A DNA stretch of 64,000 nucleotides from contig JASAMV010001249.1 of the NCBI GenBank assembly GCA_030248065.1, forward strand, positions 62,001 to 126,000. Reading direction: 5' to 3'. Below the pieces are notes generated by a model. That model did no database searches. It was not told where the DNA came from and worked only from the letters and a program-made list of their open reading frames with translations. Of this stretch, positions 22,180 to 33,700 are shown one piece after another; positions within the stretch are counted from its first letter, which is position 1; each line of letters opens with the position of its first letter. The position numbers and the translations under genes were made by a program. The DNA comes from Rhynchonema sp. JSB1_4. Lineage: Eukaryota > Nematoda > Chromadorea > Monhysterida > Xyalidae.

Positions 22180-22554
22180 GGGGGTCCCCCCTCGGGTACG
22201 CTATCTCCCCCTCGGGTGGTACACTATCCCCCTATCTCCCCCTCCGAGTACACTATCTCCCCCAATTTTGGCCTAAAATGGCCATTTTTAGGCCTAAAAT
22301 GGGCATTTTTAGGCCTAAAATGTGTAATTTTCAGGTCAATGTTCTCAAAAGTCGACAAAATACCCCTTTTATGAAGAATTTTTTCCAAAAAGGGGCAAAA
22401 ATAGGTCAAATTTTCTACCTCAAAAAGTGACTTTTTCCCGAATTTGGGTCTTCCCCCCCCCTTCCCCCCTCGGGGGTACACTATCTCCCCCTCCGAAAAA
22501 AACGGGGGGTCCGCTATCTCCCCCTCCGGACCAGGAACTACACTGAGTACTACA

Positions 22555-22784
22555 CTGTATTTGTTCGCTTGTGATCGCATTTATTCGTGTCTATTCGTCA
22601 ATTAGAGGCATATTATGTGCTCTGAACGAACAACAAACGTTAATAAATGCACCTGTGCACCACTATCAGCCTTAATGCACTACTGTATAGGGGATGTTAC
22701 TTAGGGGCGGGGCTCTATTCCGGGTGGGGCTCTATTAATTCACTGACCCCTTTTTGGGAGGGCTGTATTTAGGGTTTTTACGGG
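22555..22784. mobile_element. Partial TACCGTAAAAACC-type element
   Basis: The segment is the reverse complement of much of 19085-19345. It shares TCTATTCGTCAATTAGAGGC-like sequence, GTATAGGGGATGTTACTTAG and the GGGGCTCTATTCC words, and ends TTTAGGGTTTTTACGGGGTA. The left end is missing. Confidence 0.6.
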
Positions 22785-23186
22785 GTAGCGTACCTGGAAT
22801 CTTGGTGGGAAATCCGGCTTGGGGGGGATGGGGCAAGATTTTTCGGGTCGGGTAGAGTACAATACAAGTTTTTTGGGTGCCTATTTTTATATACTATAAT
22901 GTGCATTTACACTTTTGACATCATTACATGTGTGCAACTATTTTTAAGCTCAAAGCGAGCCGAACTGTATGAATCAGCCAAGCCAACTGTACATCACGTC
23001 TTCTTCACACCCACACCACACACCCACGACGTTGCGACCGTTGTTCTTCAATCGCGTGACGTGCAATTCATTGGTTATACCGCCAACGGCTATGCCCACA
23101 CATGGTTGTACTTGCGCAAAAAATATCGTCAAATTCTTGCGTTGATCAATTAGTGTCGACAACAAAAACGAATCCGTCATAAAAAA

Positions 23187-23516
23187 ATGTCCGTTGTTCC
23201 ACTTCGTCTCACTGCTCCCGAACTTGTGCGCAATTTCCTGCGCGCCCGTCACGCCGTGTTCAAACGTTCATTCTTCGGCGAACCACAACAAGCGGCTGGT
23301 ACATCATCGGGCCTCAAAATCAACGATCAAATTCTCAGAATGCCAAAAACGGGCGCTATCCGGCCCGACGCTCTGCCCGGACCGAAAGGCGGTCTCATCA
23401 AGGCGACGGTATGTACGATAGCAGCGCTGTACATGGGTGGACTGCTGGCTGAAGGCGGAGCCGCATTCCTTGAGGAACATGAGATATTTGTGCCCGAGGA
23501 TGATGATGATGATTAA
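23187..23516 (+). CDS. Small single-exon protein, 109 aa, probable mitochondrial single-pass protein
   Basis: The ATG sits in AAAAAAATGTCC, a favourable context. The N-terminus is rich in R, L, V and A with no acidic residue before the GEPQ at about residue 31, like a mitochondrial presequence. A conserved-looking middle (KTGAIRPDALPGPKGGLIK) is followed by a hydrophobic helix (ATVCTIAALYMGGLL) and the acidic end HEIFVPEDDDDD*. The size and the short acidic tail recall small accessory subunits of respiratory complex I, but I cannot assign it to one. It is a lone gene inside the transposon-rich interval. Confidence 0.65.
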   Translation: MSVVPLRLTAPELVRNFLRARHAVFKRSFFGEPQQAAGTSSGLKINDQILRMPKTGAIRPDALPGPKGGLIKATVCTIAALYMGGLLAEGGAAFLEEHEIFVPEDDDDD

Positions 23517-24227
23517 GATTGGGATGGGAAATTGTTGGGTGCCGCACCACAAAGCCGATGCAAACGAGTTTTCACACACCGAATGAAAACTTGGAAGGCA
23601 AGCACTGCGCCACAAGAACGGCAAAGGCAAACGCTTCATTAGGTGTATCTAGTTGCGGCTTGAACATTGTTTACGATAGTCGAAATCAGTGCTCTATCAA
23701 CTCTGTCGCAAAATCCCGTCCGAAACCCAGTTGTGTGGTCGTGGCTGTTGCTTGCCTTCACAGTTGGTGTAGCGCTCTGCCGCTCTCGTTGGAACAAACT
23801 AAGATCCTGCAATGCATTTGCACCCGACCACACCTAATAATTTTGCATTCCATTTCGCAATCATATTTTCGACAGAATTGTTCTAGTCCTCTTGGCAGGC
23901 CACATAGTCGCTAATTTATGCTTAGTGTGTTTTATTGTATTCTGCATGGATCATGTAAAATGTTTTTTGTTTTGTGTCGTGCGCCATATTTTTTAAATGT
24001 TTGCCTGGGCTTCCGTAATATCAGATATCAGCCGGTGGGTATAGGAACGATCAGTTTCTTTCGTTTTTTGCTTGCGCATGGTCTCAATTTCTTTCGTCAA
24101 GGAGTGCTTTTTGCTTGAGCGTTGTGATTAACATAAATGTTGTAACTTCCTGCTGTTATTTTATTTTTGCCTGATACAGTGGTGTTTTTGAGGACCAATG
24201 CATGGTCTTCGACTTCGTACCAAATGT

Positions 24228-24545
24228 CAGTGTAGTTCCTGGGGCAATTGGGTCCCCACAAAGGTGCACTAATTTCCCCGACCAAGGTACACTACTAATT
24301 TCCCCAGTTTTTGCCCAAAATAGACACTATAAGGCCTAAAATTTTTATTTTTAGATCTAAAATGAGTAATTTTCAGGCCATTCTTGTCAAAAGTCGCCAA
24401 AATACCCTTTTTATAGAGAATTTATTTCCAAAAAGGGGCAAAATTAAGTTAAAAAAGCTCAAAAATAACTTTTCTGAATATGGGTCTTCCTCCTTGCCCC
24501 CCAGGGCGCCACACTAATGTCCCCGCCAGACCAGGAACTACACTG
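24228..24545. mobile_element. hAT-like MITE 'F' (318 bp)
   Basis: The ends are CAGTGTAGTTCCTGGGGC and the inverse of CAGTGTAGTTCCTGGTCTGG. The flanks CCAAATGT and CCAAGGGT match at 6 of 8 positions. The arms carry GGTACACTAATTTCCCC words like element 'C'. The core (AAAAGTCGCCAAAATACCC) is shared but shorter, consistent with an older, partly deleted copy. Confidence 0.75.
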
Positions 24546-24553
24546 CCAAGGGT

Positions 24554-25160
24554 TGCTGCTTGCAATCTGCTACACAGTAATCTTTATTATCAGCTTTTCA
24601 CTCGTCATAAAAACTATTTCTCACAACTTTCTCAAAACACGCAGTCGTGTTCTCAATTTAAATTTCGTCTTTGACGTTGTCCAGTGATTCCGAAACATTT
24701 GCCACTGTGATTATGCGTCGCATTACTTTGGAAGTGATTGTTCTATCTGGGCTCGGTTCAGCTAGTTTTACAGATTGATCGTTTGGTACTGGCCAACCAG
24801 GCGCAACATACACTATGCTTCTTGATAACAACACAGAGTTACTCCCCGTGTGTACAGAATAAAACGTTGAATATTGCACGTTCACAGTCAGCTAACAACT
24901 GGTTTGCTGTTGTTTGTGTGTGTACACCACGGTTGATGCCAAACCACACGCACATACAAGTGGCGTGACCATACTGTAAGGCACTGATGTTGTTTGCTTG
25001 ATGTTAAAAAACCGTATGTATCACAAAACAACGACCTTGGGTCTTCGCTTATTGATAAGAGCGGTGTTTCATTTCGACCCCAACCGTTTTGGTAGTGTGT
25101 CTGAAACGCCACCGACGTGTGTTCATTTCGTGCGTGGCAACATTTTTCGGGCAACTTCAG
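24554..25160. other. Intergenic DNA upstream of GNPAT
   Basis: No exon was recognised. The interval should contain the GNPAT promoter. A TTCAG immediately before the GNPAT start codon (25156-25160) could be a cis or trans splice acceptor. Confidence 0.35.
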
Positions 25161-28100
25161 ATGTCGAGCTCGTCAGTGGTGAATGCACCCATTTCGCCAT
25201 CTGGAACGGTCGACATCCTGCGTGATGTGCGACGGCTGGGTGCGATGCATTGGGTGTTGCGCAACAGACAGTTTCCGCAAAATCACAATCCCGAAGTCAA
25301 GGCTGAACGTGCTCCGGCGGAAATTGTCGAAGCTGTAATGCGATCGGAACGAGTGAGATTGGCTGGGCAATTTTTTGCCCTGTTCACTTGGAAGATAATT
25401 TGTACTGCGTCTTTCTGGAGAAGAAGTGTTTCATAGTTTTGATAATTGCGGCGTTGCTTTGCTGCGTTTGATCGTGGCGCTTTTTTCATGCACACGACGA
25501 GCACCAGAAATTGAGCAAAAACTTTCTGACTGATGCATAACGTACTAATTTTTTGCATGACATTTTGGAGGACCATCATTGCGCAAGTGGCTGGCTGCTG
25601 CTTCACAACGGCGTGTAATGCCTAAATATATTTTTGCCAAGACACTCAAGTCCAACCTCCCCCACCCGGATGTCCGCAAAGTGCATGTCGGACCATATTT
25701 CATTCTCCTCTCACTGCATCACTCCAAATTCTGAATAAAATGTACCTGACAAGTTCATGAACCATCACAGGTGCAAGAGACAATCTCGAGTGAAAGTCTG
25801 GCGCGTTCATGGCCTCGTGACAGCGTTGAGCTGGATGCACGCAGAGTGGTGACTGAGATGGCACATGCATTTGACTTGACTGCTGTCAGGGCTATTGGCT
25901 ATCCACTGGCCACTGTGCTCAAGGTTGGGTTCGGTTTGTTGGTTGGAAATTATGTGCAAGATCTTTGGTTCTTGCTTGTATTTGACAATGTTGCACTGAC
26001 AGGGACAGTTCCGAAATTTAGTGCGAAACTACTCTAACATTTGATTTTATTCTTGGTCAAATTTTATTGAGTCTGTAAACTATGCAGCGATTCCATCAAC
26101 AAGTTTGATCTCGCGAGTAAAAGTCGAACAAATTGACCATTCAGAACATCTACACAGCCGTGTACACACACGCGGACCGATGGGCCCAACTTCGTGACCT
26201 GAGTGCAACGCATCCGTTGGTCTTCATGCCCACTCATCGCAGCTACCTCGATTTTTTGCTACTCTCATTCCTGTGTTTTGAATTTCAAGTGCCGCTGCCC
26301 GCTATTGCTGCCGGAATGGACTTTATGGGTTTGTTTCGATGGTTATTTTTGATTTTTGTAACTTTTTCGGAACAATTTGCCTCATGTATAATATTCAATA
26401 CCTGCTGGATTACCACGCGGACGGACCTGTTCCAAAACAGTCATGTTTCTGTTATTTACAAAACATTTCCATGTGTCTGCTCTCTGACTTCGTGATTGAG
26501 GTCACCTTTGATATTGATACGTTACCAATAATTTCGGTGCCGGTCTCATTTGGTACTTGAGGAATCAGTGTATCTGCTGAGATGAGTCAGTGCATGGCTT
26601 ATGGTATCTGCCATCCCATTTCAGGCATGAAACTAGTGGGCGAGATGTTGCGTCGCAGCGGTGCGTTCTTTATCCGGCGTCAGTTTGGCTCGGACCAGTT
26701 GTACTGGGCGATATTCACCGAGTACGTGCAGACTCATCTGAGACACACGGATAGGCCGGTGGAGTTCTTTCTCGAGGGCACCAGAAGTCGGACCGGCAAG
26801 TCGTTACATCCGAAATACGGTCTGCTCACTGTGCTGTTGGAACCGTATTTCAGGTCGGGTCTTGTGTAGTTTTGCTTTGTCTGCTCTGAAACAGTGCTTC
26901 CACCTAAAATTAGTTCAAATTGTATCCTCATAATCTTGGAAAAAATAAACTGGGATGGAATGCACAGTGCGAAATCTAATTTTCGACAATGAAATTGCAG
27001 AAGTCAGCTGTACGACATAATGATAGTGCCCGTGAGCACGTCTTACGAACGGATTATCGAAGAGTCACTGTACGCCTACGAATTGGTCGGATTCCCGAAG
27101 CCCAAAGAATCAACTAGTGCGTTGTTCAAGGCTAGAACAATCCTGACCACTAATTATGGCACTGTGCACGTGGATATTGGACAGGTTTGGGTGGCGCAAG
27201 AAATGTTACAGGCACCGTCTTTATAGTTACCGTCTATTTGATAAAACACATTGCGCGTAGATGATTCATAGTGATCGAAAATTGATGGAATTATCGACTT
27301 CTATGATGAGAAAGGCTGGACGGTATATATTAAGAGCGGACCTTGTGTAAAATGAAACATTCTGCTGAGCGTAATGTTTCAGCCAATTTCCGTGCGTGAA
27401 TACTTTTCCACCGTCTCACTCAGTCGCAACACGCACGCGCTTGAGCCGAATGTACGATTCCAGCTAACGTCTACGGAATTGCAGGGAATCAGACACTTGG
27501 GTTGGTTAACTCGGGTAGACACTCAAACTTAGTCACTTTTCCAAAAGCAGATACCGTGTGACAGCACTCAGCAGTCAGTTTTGTTTGTTTTTGCTGTGTT
27601 CTCAAAGTAGATGGTGCGTCAGGATATCGTCAGTGTGCCAATGGACCGAACCAATCAGTCTGATCGGCCTTGGCAGTTTCAGGCCATCATATCATCAAAC
27701 TGCAGCAAAGCCAAGTGCGCGTATCGGTATGGAGTCTGGCATGTCTACTTCTGCAACGCTCTGTATTCACTAACAGAAATAAAGGGGTACGAACGCTTTT
27801 TGGAGAACTAAAAAATACAGTTCTTAGTTTTATTAACTTTAGTTTTCAGTTGGACTGATCAGCCTTCCTGGACGACGTTGTATTAAACGTTGTTCATGTG
27901 CTGTATATCTTGCACCCAACAGATTTTTGCAAATCTGCTCATCAAACGAGCTGTTGAAAATGTCTTGTTATCTTGTTTAACAGGGTTTGCCACATTGCCC
28001 ACGGACTTTTGCATTTAGCTGACACTGGAGGTGCAAATCCAGAAATGAAATGAAATGTTGATTTATCGCATTTCAGACGCGCCTCACCGATCTAGAATCC

Positions 28101-30324
28101 AAAATATCGCACCTCTTCGACCTAACGTCGCAATTGGGTCACCCTGTACCTCTGTACCACGCCGAAAGTTTGCGTGACGAATTAAACTACTACCTCAAAT
28201 TGCACGATAATGTGGTGGATGTAGTGTTGGACAGCAGTGCCGGACATGAAATGGTCCAACTTTGTCCGCCTGCACCCACGGCCACGCCGGTAATTGCCAA
28301 TAATGTGCAGACTTCGATCACTTTTGACACCGTTCAGGTCTGTTTGTCTCATGAGGGTTTAGTGTTTATTGCTTTTCTCTAAATAATGAGACCTTCAAAA
28401 TTTATCTCTGCTTATGCGTTGGTAGTACATAATCATGTGCGGTTTTCCGCGATAATTTGTGTTTTTTTCAATTCTCTGCATTCTCACTCTCAGTGCAGCG
28501 CAACACACAACAACCTGAGGTTCCCGCTCGCACTTGTCGAAACGTTTCTATTCGCATTCCAATCTCAAATAACCCAGAAACAGGATTTTCAATTTCGCTA
28601 TAGTTCAATTTCCAGGCAACGGTTGGTCACATAATGTTGGGTAATTATGCCAACGTGGCACTTCACTTATTCGCTGATCTGGCGCTGCTTTCCGGCTCAT
28701 TACTCATTCGCGACGAAAATACATCGCACGTTGATGACGTAGCTGAGCTGTTTAGGTTTGTTGTTTGGGTGACTTACGTTCTTTTCCATTATTTCTAAAA
28801 GGATTCCAGGCGCTTGTTGACGCTATTCGCATTCGAATTCATTCACATTCCTGATGTTTCAAGTCAAAATGCATTGTTATCCACCTGTCTGGGACGATTA
28901 AGCGAAATTGGTGCTGTTGAAATTGAAACTGTGGACGGAAAGGTGAGCTGGTTTCGTACTTGTTTCGGTCAACAAAATTATGAAAAAACAGTCCAGTGAA
29001 ACATTTCTGGGATGTCAAAAAATATTGCAGGACGTTGGTGATGACGATGGAGGAACTGTTTTACGAACTGGGTTTATAATAGCCGCAGATGGGCCTCAAA
29101 TTGTTTCTTTCCGACATTCCGAGTAATATTGTTCATCCAGTAAACCAAACCAAAACTCAGACATGTGTCCGTCCAACCCATAATGTCACAATATCATTTC
29201 AGCGCCTGGTGCACAGCACCAAACCACCCATGCTCACCTACCTCCTGTCCCTAATCCATCCCTACATCAATGGTTATGCGCTGATGCTTCAATCGGCCGC
29301 AGACCACAGCGCTACCAAATTCACAGAATCCGAGCTGATTCAGTATTATCAGACGAAATGCGAACGGCGATTGAATACCGCTGTGCTGAATGGTTGGGCG
29401 ATTGCTTCCCCTATCCTTATGCACTGCGGTTCTCTATCGTTTTTTTTTCGGTTTTTTCACGGAATATAAAAAACCGGTTTTTCCGCCAGTATAACGAGTA
29501 CTGTAATGACTTTTAGCACAGATGGTATCGGTGCGGCACCGCGAAAAAAAAGTATGTGACTATAGTGAGGTGTTTTGTACTGAAAAAAGTCGGGACCAGC
29601 CAGAAAGTACAACAAGTGCAAGGTTATGACCATAGCAGCGATGATGACTATGGCGACGTCTGACTGTTACAACGCTGGCTTTTCGCCGTGAAGAATAGTC
29701 ACATTTCAAATTGCAGCTGACCTCGGCATTCACCCGTACATGCTATCCACGGACATGGCCAAGAACGCGATCAGCTCGATGAAACGCGCACAAGTGCTCG
29801 TTAGCTCAGGTTTGTTGTTTTCTAAATTTTGTAAAAGGAGAGAATCGCACATGTTTCTGTTTTTGGGTAAATTTACCGTCGAACGTTTAACGTCGACCGT
29901 TGACCGTAGCTCTTTGCTAGGGTAGCTCCAGCACAGTCAGCATAGCAACCGTAACTCCCCACATCTTAAACCATTCCGATAGCGGTCTCCGTGCGCGGCT
30001 CCAGCTTGCAGATCATTTCCGTATCATTTCAACACGGGAATCTACCGTAACCTACCGTAGCCAAAAGCTACGGTCCTGCGGTCCACGTTAAACGGCCCCG
30101 AAATTGTGCAAAAACATAGTTCTGTTTATTTTCCTGTGGCTGAAAAAGATCACGAATACTAGAACACAACTGCAAGCTGCTTTCATGCAAATGCAGGTGC
30201 CAAGTCGCAGTTTGTCTGTGACATTCGTCGTGCACAAACATTGTTGGACGGTCTTGTTACGCCGTTGGTTGTGAAATTGCGTCTGGCCAAATTGAATTCA
30301 CAAAGCTCAACTGCTAAACTATGA
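25161..30324 (+). CDS. GNPAT: Dihydroxyacetone-phosphate acyltransferase (peroxisomal)
   Basis: The enzyme acylates dihydroxyacetone phosphate from acyl-CoA inside peroxisomes, the first step of ether-lipid (plasmalogen) synthesis. Exons: 25161-25352, 25771-25923, 26145-26328, 26625-26853, 27001-27184, 27383-27500, 27683-27786, 28077-28337, 28616-28755, 28810-28942, 29203-29392, 29717-29809 and 30197-30324. The sum is 2109 nt (702 aa; human about 680). Acyltransferase blocks are HRSYLD (the catalytic H-x4-D, about residues 146-151), [10 protein letters not shown], the glycerol-phosphate-binding [13 protein letters not shown] and [10 protein letters not shown], followed by GFPKPKEST. The last residues are STAKL; AKL is a peroxisomal PTS1 signal. 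A small extra exon near 29030 is possible. The ATG directly follows CAG, so the first exon may be trans-spliced with almost no leader. Confidence 0.93.
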
Positions 30325-30740
30325 CCGTGCTCATTATTGTTTTGTTGTTGTTATTTATTTGTATCGAGTGTTCGGTTCCGGAGTCATTCTAACTGTCTTG
30401 TCTTGCTGTGCCGGTGACTTTAATTTCGCTCATTCCACCTTGTTTATTGCTGAATATTGCTGTTTATATAGTACGTAGAGTCGGAATGTATTCATCTCGG
30501 TACCACGCGTGTGTGGGGTTTCCTGGCACGTTTCAAATGGTAATAAATTGTAATAAAATGGTAATGTTATCCACTGTTGTTATTCTTTTGCAGATATTGT
30601 TGCTTGAGTCGTGCATTGGGTTCATTTCCGGACCCGTACCGAACTTGGGATCATTTTTCCTGTTTTTCAATTCTGTAATTACATCATCAAAGTTCACCAG
30701 GGTGGCAAACTTGAACCGAGAACTTGCCCAAAAAAGAAAA
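30325..30740 (+). other. Short GNPAT-FBP intergenic spacer
   Basis: The 416 bp between the GNPAT stop and the FBP start contain no other gene. A TTCTTTTGCAG at about 30584-30594 is a candidate acceptor for the FBP leader, cis or trans. The spacing would fit a nematode operon, but this is inference only. Confidence 0.35.
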
Positions 30741-33700
30741 ATGGCTGCGAACGAATCTGGAGATGCCGGCGGCAACAAGTATGGGGTCGAGACCGATTGC
30801 ATGACTCTGACTCGCTATGTGCTCGCTGAACAGAGAAAGGTCGGGAAAATTGTGATTCTGAAACTGGAAAGATTTTTCATTTTCGGCCTGTGGCGCAGCA
30901 GTGAATCTGCAGTTTTTCGTCAGGAAACCTTGATTATGTCTTCAGCACGTTGGTGCAACTGGTGAACTGACCAATTTGTTAACCGCCATACTCACCTGTG
31001 TTAAAGCGATATCATCGGCGGTGCGAAAAGCTGGCATTGGTTAGTGTTCGTTCATTCAGAATGGTTTGTAGCTGCAAACTTGGCGGAACAAAACACGTCG
31101 GGAAATCTTTTTGACCCTTGACAGCGAAATTAACATTTATTTTATTATTATTGCACAGGTTTTTTCAAAATGGGCCAGTGGCCCATTGGTGGCTCATTTG
31201 CCAAAAATCTAATGGCTCATTCTTACTTAAGTATTGGCTCCCTGAAATTCTAGTGGCTCACTTGCTAAAATTTTGTGGCTCATTCAAAATTCTTCGTGTC
31301 GTAGTGGCCCAATGAGCCACCATTAGTGGCAAAAAACCCTGTTATTATTATCATTATCACCATATTATCAGCCCAATTGTACGGCATTGCGGGCGAGACA
31401 AACGTGCAGGGCGAGGAGGTGAAGAAGCTGGACGTGCTCAGCAACGAACTAATGATCAACATGCTCAGGTCATCGTACACAACTTGTGTGCTTGTGTCTG
31501 AAGAGGACAAGGACGTCATTCAGGTATGTGAGTGCTGTTGTTGTAATTGTCACCGACACGACAGTTGACAAAGGACAATAGTTGAGAGTTCGCTCGATTC
31601 GAAAGGTTTTCAAACTCGTAGAGTTGTGGCCATTTACGAGTCTCGGCCTGTTTTCACGTCACAGGAGGATGTGCCAGACCTCATCGGTGAGAGAACACAT
31701 CTGGCCAGTTGGCCTCGACCAAACGAAATAATCTGCCAACATTGACAGGTTGACGCCGGTCGACAAGGCAAATACATTGTCACATTCGATCCGCTTGATG
31801 GATCGTCCAACATCGATGTTTGCATCTCCATCGGCACCATTTTTGGCATTTGGAAAAAGGTGCCTATTTTTGTGTTGCAATTTTTATTGTTTTTTGCATC
31901 ACATCACGTCAATCTCGAACCAAGAACCGAACGTGGCCATATCAATAAATAGCGTGGTAGAACTTTCCCTGTAACGATTTTTGCCATTTTTGGGGTCGTT
32001 TTGCTTTTTTAGTGCACTGGACACACGAGCCATTTGGACATTTAACGTCCGGACATCGTCAAACAAATGGTAGTGCAGTACGTTCCTGTACACATTAAAC
32101 GAGGCACTTTTATTCACGTCGTCAAACTGAACAGCCGAGACCACTCAATAGCTGACTAAAACAACATCCAATTGATTCACTGTTCAGACCACAGATGGCG
32201 AGCCCTCAATCAACGATGTGCTACAACCTGGACGCAAACAAGTGTGCGCTGGCTATGCACTCTATGGCTCGGCCACTATGGTCGTTTATACGAGCGGATT
32301 TGGCGTGCATGGATTCACACTAGATCCGGTTGGTTGGGATTTGTTTGTTGCTCTAATTGGGTTGTTGAAACTTCTGTATGTGACCTAATGTCGTTACTGC
32401 TCTTCCTTGTGAATTTTTTTCGTGACTTCATTTTCATTGTGTTCTGTGGTTCTCTTTTGATTGAAGCCGCACCAAACTAAAGGGTGGAACTCGTGGTCGG
32501 TTTTTGTAAAACCAAACAGTGAAACATTTTTCGTTCCAAGTTTCTTATGAAACGAATAACATCGAAATAAAAAAATTCTTTTAGAACGGAGCCTAAGCTG
32601 GAGGTCCAAGTGCCAGTCGTAATGATGGCTTACTGGAAAATAAAATAAGTATTATAATATTACACAGCCTTTAATTATTGTTGTGTATTTGAGTCAATCG
32701 GCGAGTTCCTACTGACGCATCCCAACATTCGTTGTCCGGCCAAGGGCAAGACCTACAGTACCAACGAGGGATATGAGAAGTTCTGGAGCAAGGGAATGCA
32801 GGAGTACGTCAAGAGCAAAAAGTACCCGCCGGTGAGCTGGACTTTTCTTCTTTCTCTTCATTACTTGGTTTATGCTCAACTGTGGTCTGATCCTCAAGGA
32901 AGGCAAATCGCCATACGCATGTCGCTACGTGGGTTCGATGGTGGCTGACGTGCATCGCACACTGTTGAATGGGGGTATATTTATGTACCCTGCCACAAGT
33001 CAGGCACCCTCTGGCAAGGTTCGCTAGTTTTTGGGTTTATCACAATTAGTTTGCACTCGTTAGTTTGATTGCGTATTCAGTGTTTTGACGTTGTATTGAG
33101 TGCTTGCAATCGTGTCTCTGATTTGATATAATGTGAAGCCAGACACCACTTCCACAACGTAAACTTGACATTGAATATCGTAAAATGTTCTGGCACAAAA
33201 GTGCAAAATGCCAAGTATCAGTTGACTCATCATTAGGCAAGCTATTGTTTCCCAAAAACCGAACATTAATAACGAAATAACAGGATGCATGAACTGAACA
33301 CATATTGCAAAGTTTTGTAGCTGCGTCTGTTGTACGAATGCAACCCGATGGCCATGATTATGGAGGCCGCTGGCGGCATGGCCATGGCATCACCCACACA
33401 GGCAATTCTCGACATTCAGGTTTGGGTACATTTCGGGGTTGATTGCTAGTCGTTTAGTGCATGCAGTGATGCAGTCTGTATTATGAACTGTGCAGTACAG
33501 TTGGAAGTGGAAAAACGGTTTTTCCAAAAAAAATCGAGAAAAACCGTTTTTTTTCAGTGAAATATATTTTTCCGAAAAAATTGCACGGCGGCTTTTGAAC
33601 TTTTCTGGAAAAAGTGTCAAAATTGTCGGAAATAACCTATTTTTATTGCAGAAACATACCCTTTCAATTGTTTTCCAGCACTTTAATAACTTTTATTCCC

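Larger units (their letters stand above)
21365..22545. mobile_element. hAT-like MITE 'E', outermost of a three-level nest
   Basis: The left end CAGTGTAGTTCCTGG begins at 21365. The right end is the reverse complement, finishing at 22545. AGTACTA flanks both sides (21358-21364 and 22546-22552); an 8-bp duplication shifted by one base is equally possible. Its word is GTACACTATCTCCCC, present on both arms in one orientation. Subtracting the inner insertion leaves about 386 bp. Confidence 0.8.

Noticed and set aside
27965..28015. Possible extra GNPAT exon after TTAACAG
   Set aside because: It reaches a stop codon in the required frame. Direct joining of 27786 to 28077 keeps phase and family alignment.
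29031..29075. Possible small GNPAT exon after TTGCAG
   Set aside because: No donor in the needed phase except a weak one. Joining 28942 to 29203 directly preserves the reading frame and alignment, so it was left out of the model.
30408..30965. 185-codon plus-strand frame beginning MPVTLISL
   Set aside because: It is the FBP first exon extended upstream through probable leader and downstream through intron 1. The FBP start at 30741 has a better context and matches family length.
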